DNA of 64,000 bases from JBKPNX01 sp046732855 (GTDB taxonomy: Bacteria; Pseudomonadota; Alphaproteobacteria; Geminicoccales; Geminicoccaceae), in assembly GCA_046732855.1 (NCBI GenBank), contig JBKPNX010000110.1:1-64000 (forward strand), given 5' to 3'. The notes under the pieces are model-generated. The model searched no databases, was not told the origin of the DNA, and saw only the letters and a program-made list of their open reading frames with translations. Made by a program: the position numbers and the translations under genes. Positions 44,933-53,669 of this stretch are shown here, piece by piece; the first letter of the stretch is position 1; the number at the start of each line of letters is the position of its first letter.

Positions 44933-45565
44933 TCACGCCGAATCGGGTGAGCGGCGCAGTTCCAGTCTGGCCTCGGTGCCCCGTGCGAGGCGGCGGAGAT
45001 TGGCGGCGTGCTTGGCCAGGATAATCAGTGCGAGCAGCAGGTACAGCTCCGCCGCCTGGACATAGCCGATGACGTACGCGGCCGGCGCCGCAGCCAACGC
45101 GCCCGAAAGCGAGCCGAGCGAGACGTAGCGGCTGGCGAGAACGACCAGGACGAACACGCCGATCGCGACCGCAGCGACGGTCGGGGTGAGCGCGAGCACC
45201 ACGCCGGCGGCGGTCGCGACCCCTTTGCCGCCGCGGAACTTCAGCCATACCGGAAAGCAGTGGCCGAGCACCGCGCCGAGGCCGGCGATCACCGCCATGT
45301 CCTGGCCGAGATAACGGAACGCGAGCCAGACGGGGATGACGCCCTTGAGCACGTCGAGGGCCAGAGTGGCGATCGCCAGGCCCTTGCGCCCGGTGCGCAG
45401 GACATTGGTCGCGCCGATGTTCCCCGAGCCGATCTTGCGCACATCGCCGGCGCCGGCGAGCCGGGTCAGGATCAGGCCGAACGGCACTGAACCGATCAGG
45501 TACGCGATCGCGAAGCCGGCGACGAACGGCCACCAGTAGGCCGGGCCGCCCAGGGGATCGATCAT
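44933..45565 (-). CDS. plsY: Glycerol-3-phosphate acyltransferase PlsY
   Basis: A 210-residue inner-membrane enzyme with about five to seven helices that makes lysophosphatidic acid from acyl-phosphate and glycerol-3-phosphate. Conserved loops are GSVPFGLILTR, GSGNIGATNVLRTGRK, and LGHCFPVWLKFRGGKGVAT. GAGGG before ATG 45565 supports the start. It lies 55 bases upstream of dprA on the same strand; both probably form an operon. Confidence 0.95.
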   Translation of the reverse strand: MIDPLGGPAYWWPFVAGFAIAYLIGSVPFGLILTRLAGAGDVRKIGSGNIGATNVLRTGRKGLAIATLALDVLKGVIPVWLAFRYLGQDMAVIAGLGAVLGHCFPVWLKFRGGKGVATAAGVVLALTPTVAAVAIGVFVLVVLASRYVSLGSLSGALAAAPAAYVIGYVQAAELYLLLALIILAKHAANLRRLARGTEARLELRRSPDSA

Positions 45566-45747
45566 CAGGCCCTCGCGTTGCTGCCAGCCAGCGCCATCAT
45601 GGTGGCCGTGGCATGGCGGCGCAACCGCGGCTGCGCGACCGGACGCCGGCCCGACGCGACTGGACGCCGGCGCCAGGCCCGCCGGTCGCTCCGGCTCCGA
45701 CCAGCTTAACGCCGCGCTGCTCGCGCTGCTGCTCGGCCGCCGCTCCG

Positions 45748-46518
45748 TCAGCCCAAGTCGGACGTGCGCAGCTCGCGCGCCCCCGCCCGGTCGTAGCCCT
45801 TGCTGCTGTCCAGCAACTGGCGCGCATAGGGATGCGCGAGCGCGCAGGTCGCGAGCGCCGCGGTCGACACCTCCTCGACGATATGGCCGCGGTTCATCAC
45901 GGCGAGCCGCCCGCACATATGGGCGATCACGGCCAGATTGTGGGACACGAACAGATAGGTGAGGCCGCGCGCCGCGCGCAGGTCGCTGAGCAGGTTGAGG
46001 ATCTCGGCCTGGACCGACACATCGAGCGAGCTGGTCGGCTCGTCCAGCAGCAGCACCTTGGGCTCGAGCATCAGGGCGCGCGCGATCGCGACCCGCTGCC
46101 GTTGCCCACCCGAGAGCTGGTGCGGATAACGGTAGCGGAAGCCCGGGCCGAGGCCGACCGCCTCCAGCATGCGTGCGATCCGCGCGCCCGGGTCGCCCAG
46201 CCGGTGGATCAGGACCGGCTCGGCCAGGGTGCGATCGACTGTATGGCGCGGGTGCAAGGAGCCGTAAGGGTCCTGAAACACCATTTGCACCTTGCGGCAG
46301 AACGCCTTGGAGCGCCGGTGCCCGAGCGGCTCGTCGTCGAGCACGATGCGCCCGCGCCAGTCGGTCACGAGACCCGCGAGCGCCTTCAGCACCGTCGTCT
46401 TGCCGGAGCCCGACTCGCCGACCAGGCCGAACGCCTCGCCCGCGGCCACCCGGAACGATACGTCCTGCACCGCCTGAAACTCGCCGAAACGGACGCTGAG
46501 GCGCTCGATGTCGATCAT
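45748..46518 (-). CDS. Oligopeptide/dipeptide-type ABC ATP-binding protein (DppF-like)
   Basis: A 256-residue ABC ATPase: Walker A GESGSGKTT, Q-loop MVFQDPYGSLHPRHTV (the PYgSLnPR motif of oligopeptide transporters), signature LSGGQRQRVAIARA and Walker B VLLLDEPTSSLDV. It pairs with a DppD-like subunit and two permeases in complete systems, but none lies next to it. So it is either the stranded end of a deleted operon or used in trans. Confidence 0.92.
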   Translation of the reverse strand: MIDIERLSVRFGEFQAVQDVSFRVAAGEAFGLVGESGSGKTTVLKALAGLVTDWRGRIVLDDEPLGHRRSKAFCRKVQMVFQDPYGSLHPRHTVDRTLAEPVLIHRLGDPGARIARMLEAVGLGPGFRYRYPHQLSGGQRQRVAIARALMLEPKVLLLDEPTSSLDVSVQAEILNLLSDLRAARGLTYLFVSHNLAVIAHMCGRLAVMNRGHIVEEVSTAALATCALAHPYARQLLDSSKGYDRAGARELRTSDLG

Positions 46519-46659
46519 GTCCTGCTGCCTGGGCCCGTGCCGCAGGAAGCCCGCAGTGGCCTCGTCCGGTCAAGCGTTCAGCAGACGACGCTGCCCGCCC
46601 GTCCGCCTCCCAGAGCAATCGCCCGACGGGATAGGAAATTCGCGCGGAAGGCAAACTTC
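46519..46659. other. Short intergenic stretch before the candidate sRNA
   Basis: No gene seen; divergent promoters for the ABC ATPase and the small RNA would be expected here. Confidence 0.35.
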
Positions 46660-46662
46660 ATC

Positions 46663-46693
46663 TTGACTCCCATTGATGCTCGCCGCATCATAA
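46663..46693 (+). promoter_or_regulatory. Possible sigma-70-type promoter for candidate sRNA
   Basis: TTGACT at 46663-46668 is followed 18-19 bases later by ATCATA/TCATAA, a weak -10 fit. It would place the transcript start near 46700. Confidence 0.35.
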
Positions 46694-46699
46694 CGATGT

Positions 46700-46766
46700 C
46701 CGACAGTTCTCCCTAACGATGCCTCCCTGATCAACCCCCGAAGCGCTGGCGTTTCGGGGGTTTTTT
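46700..46766 (+). ncRNA. Candidate trans-acting small RNA with two anti-Shine-Dalgarno motifs
   Basis: About 67 bases ending in a canonical terminator, with no coding gene upstream on the plus strand. The body carries CTCCCT (46709-46714) and CCTCCCT (46722-46728), both complementary to ribosome-binding sites, in a likely unpaired region before the terminator stem. This layout recalls AbcR/alpha-r15 type sRNAs of alphaproteobacteria, which repress ABC transporter mRNAs through CUCCC motifs. Identity is inferred from design only. Confidence 0.45.
46735..46766 (+). terminator. Rho-independent terminator
   Basis: CCCCCGAAGCGC (46735-46746) pairs with GCGTTTCGGGGG (46749-46760) with one wobble and a tight loop, followed by six T (46761-46766). 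The T-tract is only on the plus-strand side, so it acts rightwards. Confidence 0.9.
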
Positions 46767-47007
46767 CGAGCGCGAGCCGGTGCGGCTGAACGGTGGCGAT
46801 CCGTCCGCCCTCATAGGCCGCGATCAAAAAACTCGGCGGGGCCGAGACCCAAACCTGCTGACCCCGCGCGCCGGACGGTCGGCGGCGAGGGGCGGCGGCT
46901 TAACGCTGCGATTCCAGTGCTTGCCACGCATGTGGCGCGAGCGCGCAATTGCCTTAGGATGGGGCGCAGATGGAGCTGCGCTGAGACCGTGTGCCGAGCG
47001 AGCCGCG

Positions 47008-47817
47008 ATGCCCGAACTGCCCGACGTCGAGCTGTATAGGCGATATCTGGACCAGCACGCGCTGCGCCAGACGGTCGAGCGGGTGGCGGTGAATGACGCC
47101 CGGATCCTGGGTCAGCTGTCCGCGCGCGCATTCAGCGCGCGGCTGACCGGCAACCGGTTCGAGGATACGCGCCGGCACGGCAAGCATCTTCTGGTCCGCC
47201 TGCAGCGGGGCGGCTGGCTGACCCTGCACTTCGGGATGACCGGCGATCTCGTTTACTTCCAGCACGAGGCCGACGATCCGCCGTACGACCGAATACGCTT
47301 CGACTTCACGGGCGGCGGTCATCTCGCCTACGTCAATCGGCGCATGCTCGGCCGCGTCGGCCTCGCCGACGACGCCGAGGCCTTCATCCGGGGCGAGGAG
47401 CTTGGGCCCGACGCCCTCGATCCGGCGTTCGACCTGGCAGCGTTCGCCAAGGCCATCGAAGGCCGCCGGCGCGACGTCAAGTCGGTGCTGATGGACCAGG
47501 CGCTGATCGCCGGCGTGGGCAACATCTACGCCGATGAGATTCTGTTCCAGGCGCGCCTGCACCCGCACACGCCGGTGACCTCGCTGGATGAGCGGCAGCG
47601 GGCCGAGCTGTTCCGTCAGCTGCGACAGGTGCTCGAAAAGGCGATCGCCTGCGGCGCCGGCGCCGAGCAGGCCGTCGAGCGCCTCCCCGACGACTTCCTC
47701 CTTCCGCACCGCGAGAAACAAGGCAAATGCCCCCGCTGCGGCGGTTCGATCGCGACCCTCAAGGCGGCCGGGCGGACCAGCTATTACTGTCCGCGCTGCC
47801 AGCGCCCGCCGGGCTGA
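47008..47817 (+). CDS. mutM: Formamidopyrimidine-DNA glycosylase
   Basis: A 269-residue Fpg/MutM that removes 8-oxoguanine. The catalytic N-terminus after Met is PELPDVELYRR (Pro and Glu; usual PELPEVE), with Lys in RRHGKHLLV, the H2TH region IAGVGNIYADEILFQARLHP and a C-terminal zinc finger with two Cys pairs (KCPRCGG, YYCPRCQ). The Asp instead of Glu in the ELPxVE motif is a mild change seen in Fpg-like subfamilies (also Nei-like). Start ATG 47008. Confidence 0.93.
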   Translation: MPELPDVELYRRYLDQHALRQTVERVAVNDARILGQLSARAFSARLTGNRFEDTRRHGKHLLVRLQRGGWLTLHFGMTGDLVYFQHEADDPPYDRIRFDFTGGGHLAYVNRRMLGRVGLADDAEAFIRGEELGPDALDPAFDLAAFAKAIEGRRRDVKSVLMDQALIAGVGNIYADEILFQARLHPHTPVTSLDERQRAELFRQLRQVLEKAIACGAGAEQAVERLPDDFLLPHREKQGKCPRCGGSIATLKAAGRTSYYCPRCQRPPG

Positions 47818-47912
47818 GTCGCGCCTTCCGGGGGATCCGGGCCGTGTCCCCCTGAAGGGTGTGGTGATCCGGGCGCGGCCGGCACCGCGCTCCAACGGGG
47901 TGCCGCCCCGGC

Positions 47913-49403
47913 TCAATTCCGCCAGAAGGCCCGGCTGAACAGGACCAGCACTGTAAACAGCTCGAGGCGGCCGAGCAGCATGGCCGCGGACAACAGCCAC
48001 TTGGCGCTTTCCGGCACGGTCGAGAAGTTGCCGGCGGGGCCGATGACCTCGCCGAGTCCCGGGCCGACGTTGGCGAGCGCGGTGACCGACGCGGACATCG
48101 CGGTCAGGTAGTCGAGGCCGAGCATGGCCAGGAGCAAGGCGAACGCCGCGAACGACAGGCCGAACACCGCGACGAACGCCATGACTGCGATCGCTGCGGC
48201 GTCGGACACCGGGCGGCCATTGAAGGTCGGCACGAACACGCCATGCGGGCGCACGAGGCGCGCGATCTGGTTCCTGGCGATCGCGTGCAGCACGATAAAG
48301 CGGAAGATCTTGATACCGCCGGCAGTCGACCCGGTGCAGCCGCCGATGCACATCAAGAAGAACAGAGCCGTCACCGGGAACGGGCCCCAGAGCGAGTAGT
48401 CGACCGAGACGAACCCCGTGCTGCTGATCAGCGAGACGACGTTGAACGCGGCGTGCCGGAACGCCTCGACCGGCGCGATGCCCTCCACGATGACGAGCCA
48501 GGCAGTGAGCGCGACGACGAAGATGATGGTGACGCCCATGAACCAGCGCACCTGCGCGTCCGTGAACAACGGTCGCCACTGGCCATTGGTCGCCTGGATG
48601 TACAGGACGAAAGGCAGGCTGCCGAGGATCATGAACACGATCGCCACGACTTCGATGGGGGGGCTCGCGAACGCGCCGATCGAGGTGTCGCGGGTCGAGT
48701 CGCCGCCGGTCGAGAGGGTCGCCATAGCGTGCGCCGCGGCATCGAAAACAGTCATGCCGGCGACGTAAAAAAATATCGCACAGATGACGGTCAGCCCGAG
48801 ATAGATCAGGCCGATCGCGGCTGCCACCTGGGCAGCGCGCGGCAGGATCTTCTCCGAGAGATCCGAGGATTCGGTGCGCACCAGCTGCATGCCGCCGACC
48901 CGCAGCATCGGCAGGATCGCGACCGCCATGACGATGAAGCCGATGCCGCCGAGCCAGTGGAGGATGGCGCGCCAAAGCAGGATGCCGGGCGGCGCGCCGT
49001 CCAGGCCGACGATCACCGTCGCGCCGGTCGTCGTGATCCCCGAGACCGATTCGAACACGGCATCCGCCGGGCTCAGGTCGAGCTCGCAGAACGCGAGCGG
49101 CAGCGCGGCGAACGCCCCGACCACGACCCAGACCGAGCTGGTCAGGAGAAACGCCTGGCGGCCGGTCAGCTCCGCATCTCCGTAGCCCTGGTTCATGAGG
49201 ACCAGGGTCACCCCGGCGAACAAGGTGGTCGCGCCCGCAGCTAGGAACACCTGCCAGTCGGGATGGCCGACCGCCATGTCGGCGACCATCGGGGGCGCCA
49301 TGAACAGGGCCAGAATGACCAACAGGGTGCCGATGACGACCAGGATCGGTCGCAGGTCGAGCGTGATCCGCCTGTCGACGGACAGCGGTGCGGCAGCGGC
49401 CAC
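47913..49403 (-). CDS. trkH: Trk-type potassium uptake membrane subunit
   Basis: A 496-residue TrkH protein with about ten helices arranged as four M1-P-M2 repeats. The four pore loops with central glycine are SGITTTGATV, ATLSTGGDS, SLISSTGFVS and ALANVGPGLGE. It imports K+ with TrkA, which is not in the window. No ATG fits; GTG at 49403 lies just after the apaG stop and before LDLRPILVVIGTLLVI. A Shine-Dalgarno is not evident. Confidence 0.92.
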   Translation of the reverse strand: MAAAAPLSVDRRITLDLRPILVVIGTLLVILALFMAPPMVADMAVGHPDWQVFLAAGATTLFAGVTLVLMNQGYGDAELTGRQAFLLTSSVWVVVGAFAALPLAFCELDLSPADAVFESVSGITTTGATVIVGLDGAPPGILLWRAILHWLGGIGFIVMAVAILPMLRVGGMQLVRTESSDLSEKILPRAAQVAAAIGLIYLGLTVICAIFFYVAGMTVFDAAAHAMATLSTGGDSTRDTSIGAFASPPIEVVAIVFMILGSLPFVLYIQATNGQWRPLFTDAQVRWFMGVTIIFVVALTAWLVIVEGIAPVEAFRHAAFNVVSLISSTGFVSVDYSLWGPFPVTALFFLMCIGGCTGSTAGGIKIFRFIVLHAIARNQIARLVRPHGVFVPTFNGRPVSDAAAIAVMAFVAVFGLSFAAFALLLAMLGLDYLTAMSASVTALANVGPGLGEVIGPAGNFSTVPESAKWLLSAAMLLGRLELFTVLVLFSRAFWRN

Positions 49404-49414
49404 CAGACGAGCGT

Positions 49415-49807
49415 CTAGTGCAGACGGGTGCGATTGCCCGGAGCGTCGAGCGAGAAGGCCGGGATGGCGACCTCGAACTGCTCGCCCGCGTTGGTCACCA
49501 TGCGATAGCTGCCCACCATGATGCCGGTCGGCGTCGGCAGGGGCGTGCCGCTGGTGTATTCGAAGCTCTCGCCGGGGCGCAGCACCGGTTGCTTGCCGAC
49601 CACGCCCGCGCCGCGCACCTCCATGGTGCGGCCGAGGCCATCGGTAATCAGCCACTGCCGGCTGAGCAGCTGCACGGTCTCGGAGCCCTGGTTGGCGATC
49701 TGGATGCGGTAGCCGAACACGAAACGGTTCTGCTCGGGGCTCGACTGGTCGTCGACGTAGAACGGTTCGACCGAGATCTGGATCGAGCGGGTGCGCTCCT
49801 GATACAT
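49415..49807 (-). CDS. apaG: ApaG family protein
   Basis: A 130-residue ApaG (DUF525) with a fibronectin III-like beta fold: VFGYRIQIANQGSETVQLLS, RQWLITDGLGRTMEVRGAGV and SYRMVTNAGEQFEVAIPAF. In enterobacteria it lies beside apaH; function remains unclear (Mg2+/Co2+ effects, pyrophosphate binding). Start MYQERTRSIQI at 49807. The trkH gene starts 11 bases after its stop, so the two are probably co-transcribed. Confidence 0.93.
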   Translation of the reverse strand: MYQERTRSIQISVEPFYVDDQSSPEQNRFVFGYRIQIANQGSETVQLLSRQWLITDGLGRTMEVRGAGVVGKQPVLRPGESFEYTSGTPLPTPTGIMVGSYRMVTNAGEQFEVAIPAFSLDAPGNRTRLH

Positions 49808-49988
49808 GACCGGGTCCGCGATGACTGAGACACGGCAGGGTTGCCGCGAGGCGCTGCTGATTGATGCCCAACTATGGGGGGGAGACCGAGACCTGTCCAG
49901 GGTCTCCGGGGGGCTCAGCCGGGGCAGGGCGCATTGCATCGTTCAACCGTTGCGTGTGCGCCAGCCCAAGTTGCATCAAGCGGGCGCG

Positions 49989-50447
49989 TCAGGCGCGGCG
50001 GACGCCGAAGAAGCGCCGCAACAGCTCCGCCGCCCGGCATTCGCCGATCCCGCCGTAGACCTCGGGCCGATGATGGCAGGAGGACGTCGTGAAAATGCGT
50101 GGCCCGTGCTCGACCCCGCCCCCCTTCGGGTCGGCCGCGCCGTAGTAAAGGCGCCGAATGCGCGCGAAGCTGATCGCCTGGGCGCACATCGGGCACGGCT
50201 CGAGGGTGACATAAAGGTCGCATTCGGCAAGTCGGGGCCGGCCGAGCTTCTGCGCGGCGGCGCGGATCGCCAGGATTTCGGCGTGCGCGGTCGGATCGGC
50301 CAGCTCCTCGGTGCGATTGCCGGAGACTGCGGCGACCTCACCCGCGGCGTCGAGCAGCGCTGCGCCGACCGGCACCTCGCCACGCGCGGCCGCCGCCTCG
50401 GCCGCGGCGAGCGCCAGCTCCATGGGAGTCGGCGGAGCTCGGCTCAT
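49989..50447 (-). CDS. tadA: tRNA-specific adenosine deaminase
   Basis: A 152-residue cytidine-deaminase-fold enzyme that converts A34 of tRNA-Arg to inosine. Zinc-binding motifs are TAHAEILAIRAA (His and catalytic Glu) and LEPCPMCAQAISFARI. The C-terminal RPEVYGGIGECRAAELLRRF is typical TadA. Start ATG 50447. Confidence 0.93.
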   Translation of the reverse strand: MSRAPPTPMELALAAAEAAAARGEVPVGAALLDAAGEVAAVSGNRTEELADPTAHAEILAIRAAAQKLGRPRLAECDLYVTLEPCPMCAQAISFARIRRLYYGAADPKGGGVEHGPRIFTTSSCHHRPEVYGGIGECRAAELLRRFFGVRRA

Positions 50448-50566
50448 GACCGGACCTACCGCCCGACGCGCTCGTGCGCGCAGGGGTGCAGCTGCAGCGC
50501 GAACAGCGCTTCTGCCGGACCCGGCCACCCCCTATATTGAGCATTCCGTCCAGCCGCTGGCGAACG

Positions 50567-51730
50567 ATGTCGACGATGACCGCCCTGTCCCAGGCCATAG
50601 CCCAGCCGCCCGTCCGGCGCCCGGACTGGGCGATCCGCGTGGCGCGGGCGGACGATCTCGATCACCTGCTCGCGCTCGAGAATCGCTGCTTCGACTTCGA
50701 CCGGCTGTCGCGGCGCAGCTTTCGCCGCTTTTTGGCGAGCGACACCGCGACCTGCCTGGTCGCGGAGCGCGCCAGCGAGCTCCTCGGCTATGCGCTCGTC
50801 CTGTTCCACGGGCGTACGGCGCTTGCCCGCCTGTACTCCATGGCGGTGGCGCCGGAGCATCAGGGGCAGGGGCTCGGCCGCGCCCTGCTCACGGCGGCCG
50901 AGGCGGCGGCGCTGGACAGCGGCACCGCGGTCATGCGCCTCGAGGTCCACCCCAACAACGCCGCCGCGATCGAGCTGTACCGCAGCGCGGGCTACGTCGA
51001 GTTCGGCGTCTACCGCGGCTTCTACGAGGACGACAGTGACGCCCTGCGTATGCAGCACGCCCTGGTGCCGCACCTGCAGCCGGACGTGTCGGGCGTGCCG
51101 CATTACCGCCAGACGCTGGAATTCACCTGCGGGCCGGCGGTGCTGATGATGGCGATGAAGGCGCTGAACCGGCGTCTCAGGCTCGACCGCCGGCTCGAGC
51201 TCAGCCTGTGGCGCGAGTCGACCACGATCTTCATGACCTCGGGCCACGGCGGGTGCAGCCCCCACGGCATGGCGCTCGCCGCCTGGCGGCGCGGGTTTGC
51301 GGTCGAGCTGTTCGTCAACGACGAGGGCCCGCCGTTCCTCGACACCGTGCGCACCCCAGACAAAAAGGAGGTGATGCGGCTGGTCCACCAGGAGTTCCTG
51401 GACGAGATTCGGCGCACCGACATCACGGTGCACCGGCATCCTTTGTCGGCGGACGAGCTGAGCACGCGCGTGGCCGCCGGGGCGATCCCCGTGGTGCTGA
51501 TCAGCCAGTACCGGATCTACGGCGACAAAGAGCCTCACTGGATCATTGTCTCGGGGTGCGATCAACGATTTATCTACGCTCATGACCCATATATATCGGA
51601 AGCGCACGTGACCACGACCGACCGCGTGAGCATACCGATCCTACGTCGCGAATTCGAACTGATGGCACGCTATGGCCGATCCAGACTGCAAGCGGCGATC
51701 ATCGTGAGCAAGCGGGACGACGCCCGCTGA
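50567..51730 (+). CDS. GNAT acetyltransferase fused to C39-like peptidase
   Basis: A 387-residue two-domain protein. Residues about 22-165 are a GNAT N-acyltransferase with acetyl-CoA loop APEHQGQGLGRALL and the HPNNAAAIELYRSAGY signature of RimI-like enzymes. Residues about 170-385 are a papain-fold C39-like domain with Cys188 (TCGPA), His324 (EPHWIIVSG) and Asp340 (YAHDP) as catalytic triad. Its TGA overlaps the ATG of the ATP-grasp gene (TGATG), so the two act together, presumably to make, cap or trim a small peptide or tagged amine. Confidence 0.9.
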   Translation: MSTMTALSQAIAQPPVRRPDWAIRVARADDLDHLLALENRCFDFDRLSRRSFRRFLASDTATCLVAERASELLGYALVLFHGRTALARLYSMAVAPEHQGQGLGRALLTAAEAAALDSGTAVMRLEVHPNNAAAIELYRSAGYVEFGVYRGFYEDDSDALRMQHALVPHLQPDVSGVPHYRQTLEFTCGPAVLMMAMKALNRRLRLDRRLELSLWRESTTIFMTSGHGGCSPHGMALAAWRRGFAVELFVNDEGPPFLDTVRTPDKKEVMRLVHQEFLDEIRRTDITVHRHPLSADELSTRVAAGAIPVVLISQYRIYGDKEPHWIIVSGCDQRFIYAHDPYISEAHVTTTDRVSIPILRREFELMARYGRSRLQAAIIVSKRDDAR

Positions 51731-53307
51731 TGCAGATCGTGCTGAGTGAACAACCGCCGTCTGCGTTCCCCGAAGCGCTCGCCGAGCTGGTCTGGCTGCC
51801 GCGCATCTACATCACGCGGCCGGAGCGGTTCCGCGCCCGCTCGGTGCGCGTGATCAACCTCAGCCATGACTGCGAGTACCTGGGCACCGGCTACTATGCC
51901 TCGCTGCTCGCCGAGGCGCGCGGCCACAAGGTCATCCCCTCGGTGCAGACGATCCTCGATCTGGGCCGCCGCTCGCTTTATCGGTTCGCGCTGCCCGAGC
52001 TGAACGCGATCCTCGCCAAGAGCCTGTCGAAATTGACCGAGCCGGTGCGGGAATCCGTCTCCCTGCTGATCGCGTTCGGCAACGTCGCAGACGGCCGCTT
52101 TCGCAGCTTCACGCGGGCGGTGTTCGACCGCTTTCGCCATCCGCTGCTGCGTCTGGTGATCGCGCCCGCCCGCGAGGGCGGCTGCGTTGTCAAGTCGGTC
52201 GAACCGTTGTCTCCGGCCGATCTCACGTTCGACGAGACGACCTGGTTCTATCGCGAGCTGGCGGCGCATCTCAAAGTGCCGTGGCGCGCGACGCGGACGC
52301 AGCCGGTGCCGGGCTACAGCATCGCCATGCTGCACGATCCGGACGAGACCCTGCCGCCCTCACGCCAGCCGACGCTCGACAAGTTCGTTCGGGTCGGTGC
52401 GCAAATGGGCATCGAGGTCGAGCCGATCCGCAAGCAGGACCTGCATCGTCTCGCCGAATTCGACGGGCTGTTCATCCGCGAGACCACCGCGATCACCAAC
52501 CACACCTATCGCTTCGCGCGCCGTGCCGAGAGGGAGGGGCTCGCGGTGATCGACGATCCGACCTCGATCGTGCGCTGCACCAACAAGGTCTACCTGGCCG
52601 AGCTGCTCGCGGCGAACGGGGTGCCGACGCCGAGCACCGTCGTCCTCGACCGGCGCCATCTCAAGGCCGTGGGCGCGAAGCTCGCCTTTCCGCTGGTCCT
52701 GAAGGTGCCGGACGGCTCGTTCTCGCGCGGCGTGTTCAAGGTCAACGACGAGGCGGAGCTGCACCGCCGGGCGAGCGAGCTGCTCGAGGACTCCGACCTG
52801 ATCCTGGCGCAGGAATACGTGCCCACCAACTTCGACTGGCGTGTCGGCGTGCTCAACCGGGCGCCGCTCTATGTCTGTCAGTACTTCATGTCCAAGAACC
52901 ACTGGCAGATCGTGAAGCACGAAGCGGACGGCCGGTTCGAGGAGGGCACGTTCAAGACCCATTCGGTCGAGCAGGCGCCGCGCGAGGTGGTCGACCTCGC
53001 CCTGCGCGCGGCCGGGCTGATTGGCGACGGCCTCTATGGCGTTGACATCAAGCAGACCGAATCGGGCCCTGTGGTGATCGAGATCAACGACAATCCGAAT
53101 CTCGAGGTCGGCATCGAGGACGCGGTCCTCAAGGACGAGCTTTATCGCCGGGTGCTCGGGGATCTGGTACGGCGGATCGAGGTGCGCCGCCGACAGGTTT
53201 CGACCGCGGGCGAGCGCCGGAACGGCGTGCCGGAGCCCGCGCCCGAGGCGGCGGCGCATGAGCGACCGGCGCTCCAAACTGCGGGGGCCGGCGGCAAATC
53301 TAGCTGA
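51730..53307 (+). CDS. RimK-like ATP-grasp ligase with N-terminal extension domain
   Basis: A 525-residue protein. Residues about 1-200 resemble the RimK-like N-terminal (RLAN) region (RVINLSHDCEYLGTGYYASL, and ALPELNAILAKSLSKL). Residues 270-495 are an ATP-grasp fold: DDPTSIVRCTNKVYLAEL, PLVLKVPDGSFSRGVFKV (ATP Lys), LAQEYVPTNFDWRVGVL and VVIEINDNPNLEVGIED (Mg ligands Glu/Asn). Such enzymes join a carboxylate to an amine, often adding Glu or other amino acids to peptides. Coupled to the GNAT-C39 gene. The C-terminal 40 residues are low complexity. Confidence 0.9.
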   Translation: MQIVLSEQPPSAFPEALAELVWLPRIYITRPERFRARSVRVINLSHDCEYLGTGYYASLLAEARGHKVIPSVQTILDLGRRSLYRFALPELNAILAKSLSKLTEPVRESVSLLIAFGNVADGRFRSFTRAVFDRFRHPLLRLVIAPAREGGCVVKSVEPLSPADLTFDETTWFYRELAAHLKVPWRATRTQPVPGYSIAMLHDPDETLPPSRQPTLDKFVRVGAQMGIEVEPIRKQDLHRLAEFDGLFIRETTAITNHTYRFARRAEREGLAVIDDPTSIVRCTNKVYLAELLAANGVPTPSTVVLDRRHLKAVGAKLAFPLVLKVPDGSFSRGVFKVNDEAELHRRASELLEDSDLILAQEYVPTNFDWRVGVLNRAPLYVCQYFMSKNHWQIVKHEADGRFEEGTFKTHSVEQAPREVVDLALRAAGLIGDGLYGVDIKQTESGPVVIEINDNPNLEVGIEDAVLKDELYRRVLGDLVRRIEVRRRQVSTAGERRNGVPEPAPEAAAHERPALQTAGAGGKSS

Positions 53308-53669
53308 GCTGGCCCGTCCGCCGTCGTCGCGCCGCGAGCCAGATTTCATCTGCGGTGGACTACGACAACAGCCGCCTCGCGCCCCCGCGGGAGACCGTGC
53401 CGCAACCCCTGCAAAGCAGACTGACTGACCTCCTTCGCGACAACATCTAGTCACGCTCGGCGACGCGACCTGCTGAAATAGCGAGTCCGCGGCGGTCATA
53501 CGCGATCGGCTGCAGCCGCACGGATGGCGACCGGCCGCTCCTTCATCGGCGCCGACCTTGCCGACCGGACCCCTCCATCGCGCTGGACCAAGCCGTGGCG
53601 AGACGCCACACTGACGCGCGGGAATTGATCAGCGCACCCCCGAGGATGCGAGCAGGCAATGGGGTCTGG
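53308..53669. other. Intergenic stretch before the cyclase gene
   Basis: About 360 bases; no gene supported. It contains alternative in-frame GTG and ATG starts (53595, 53646) of the cyclase. Confidence 0.4.
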
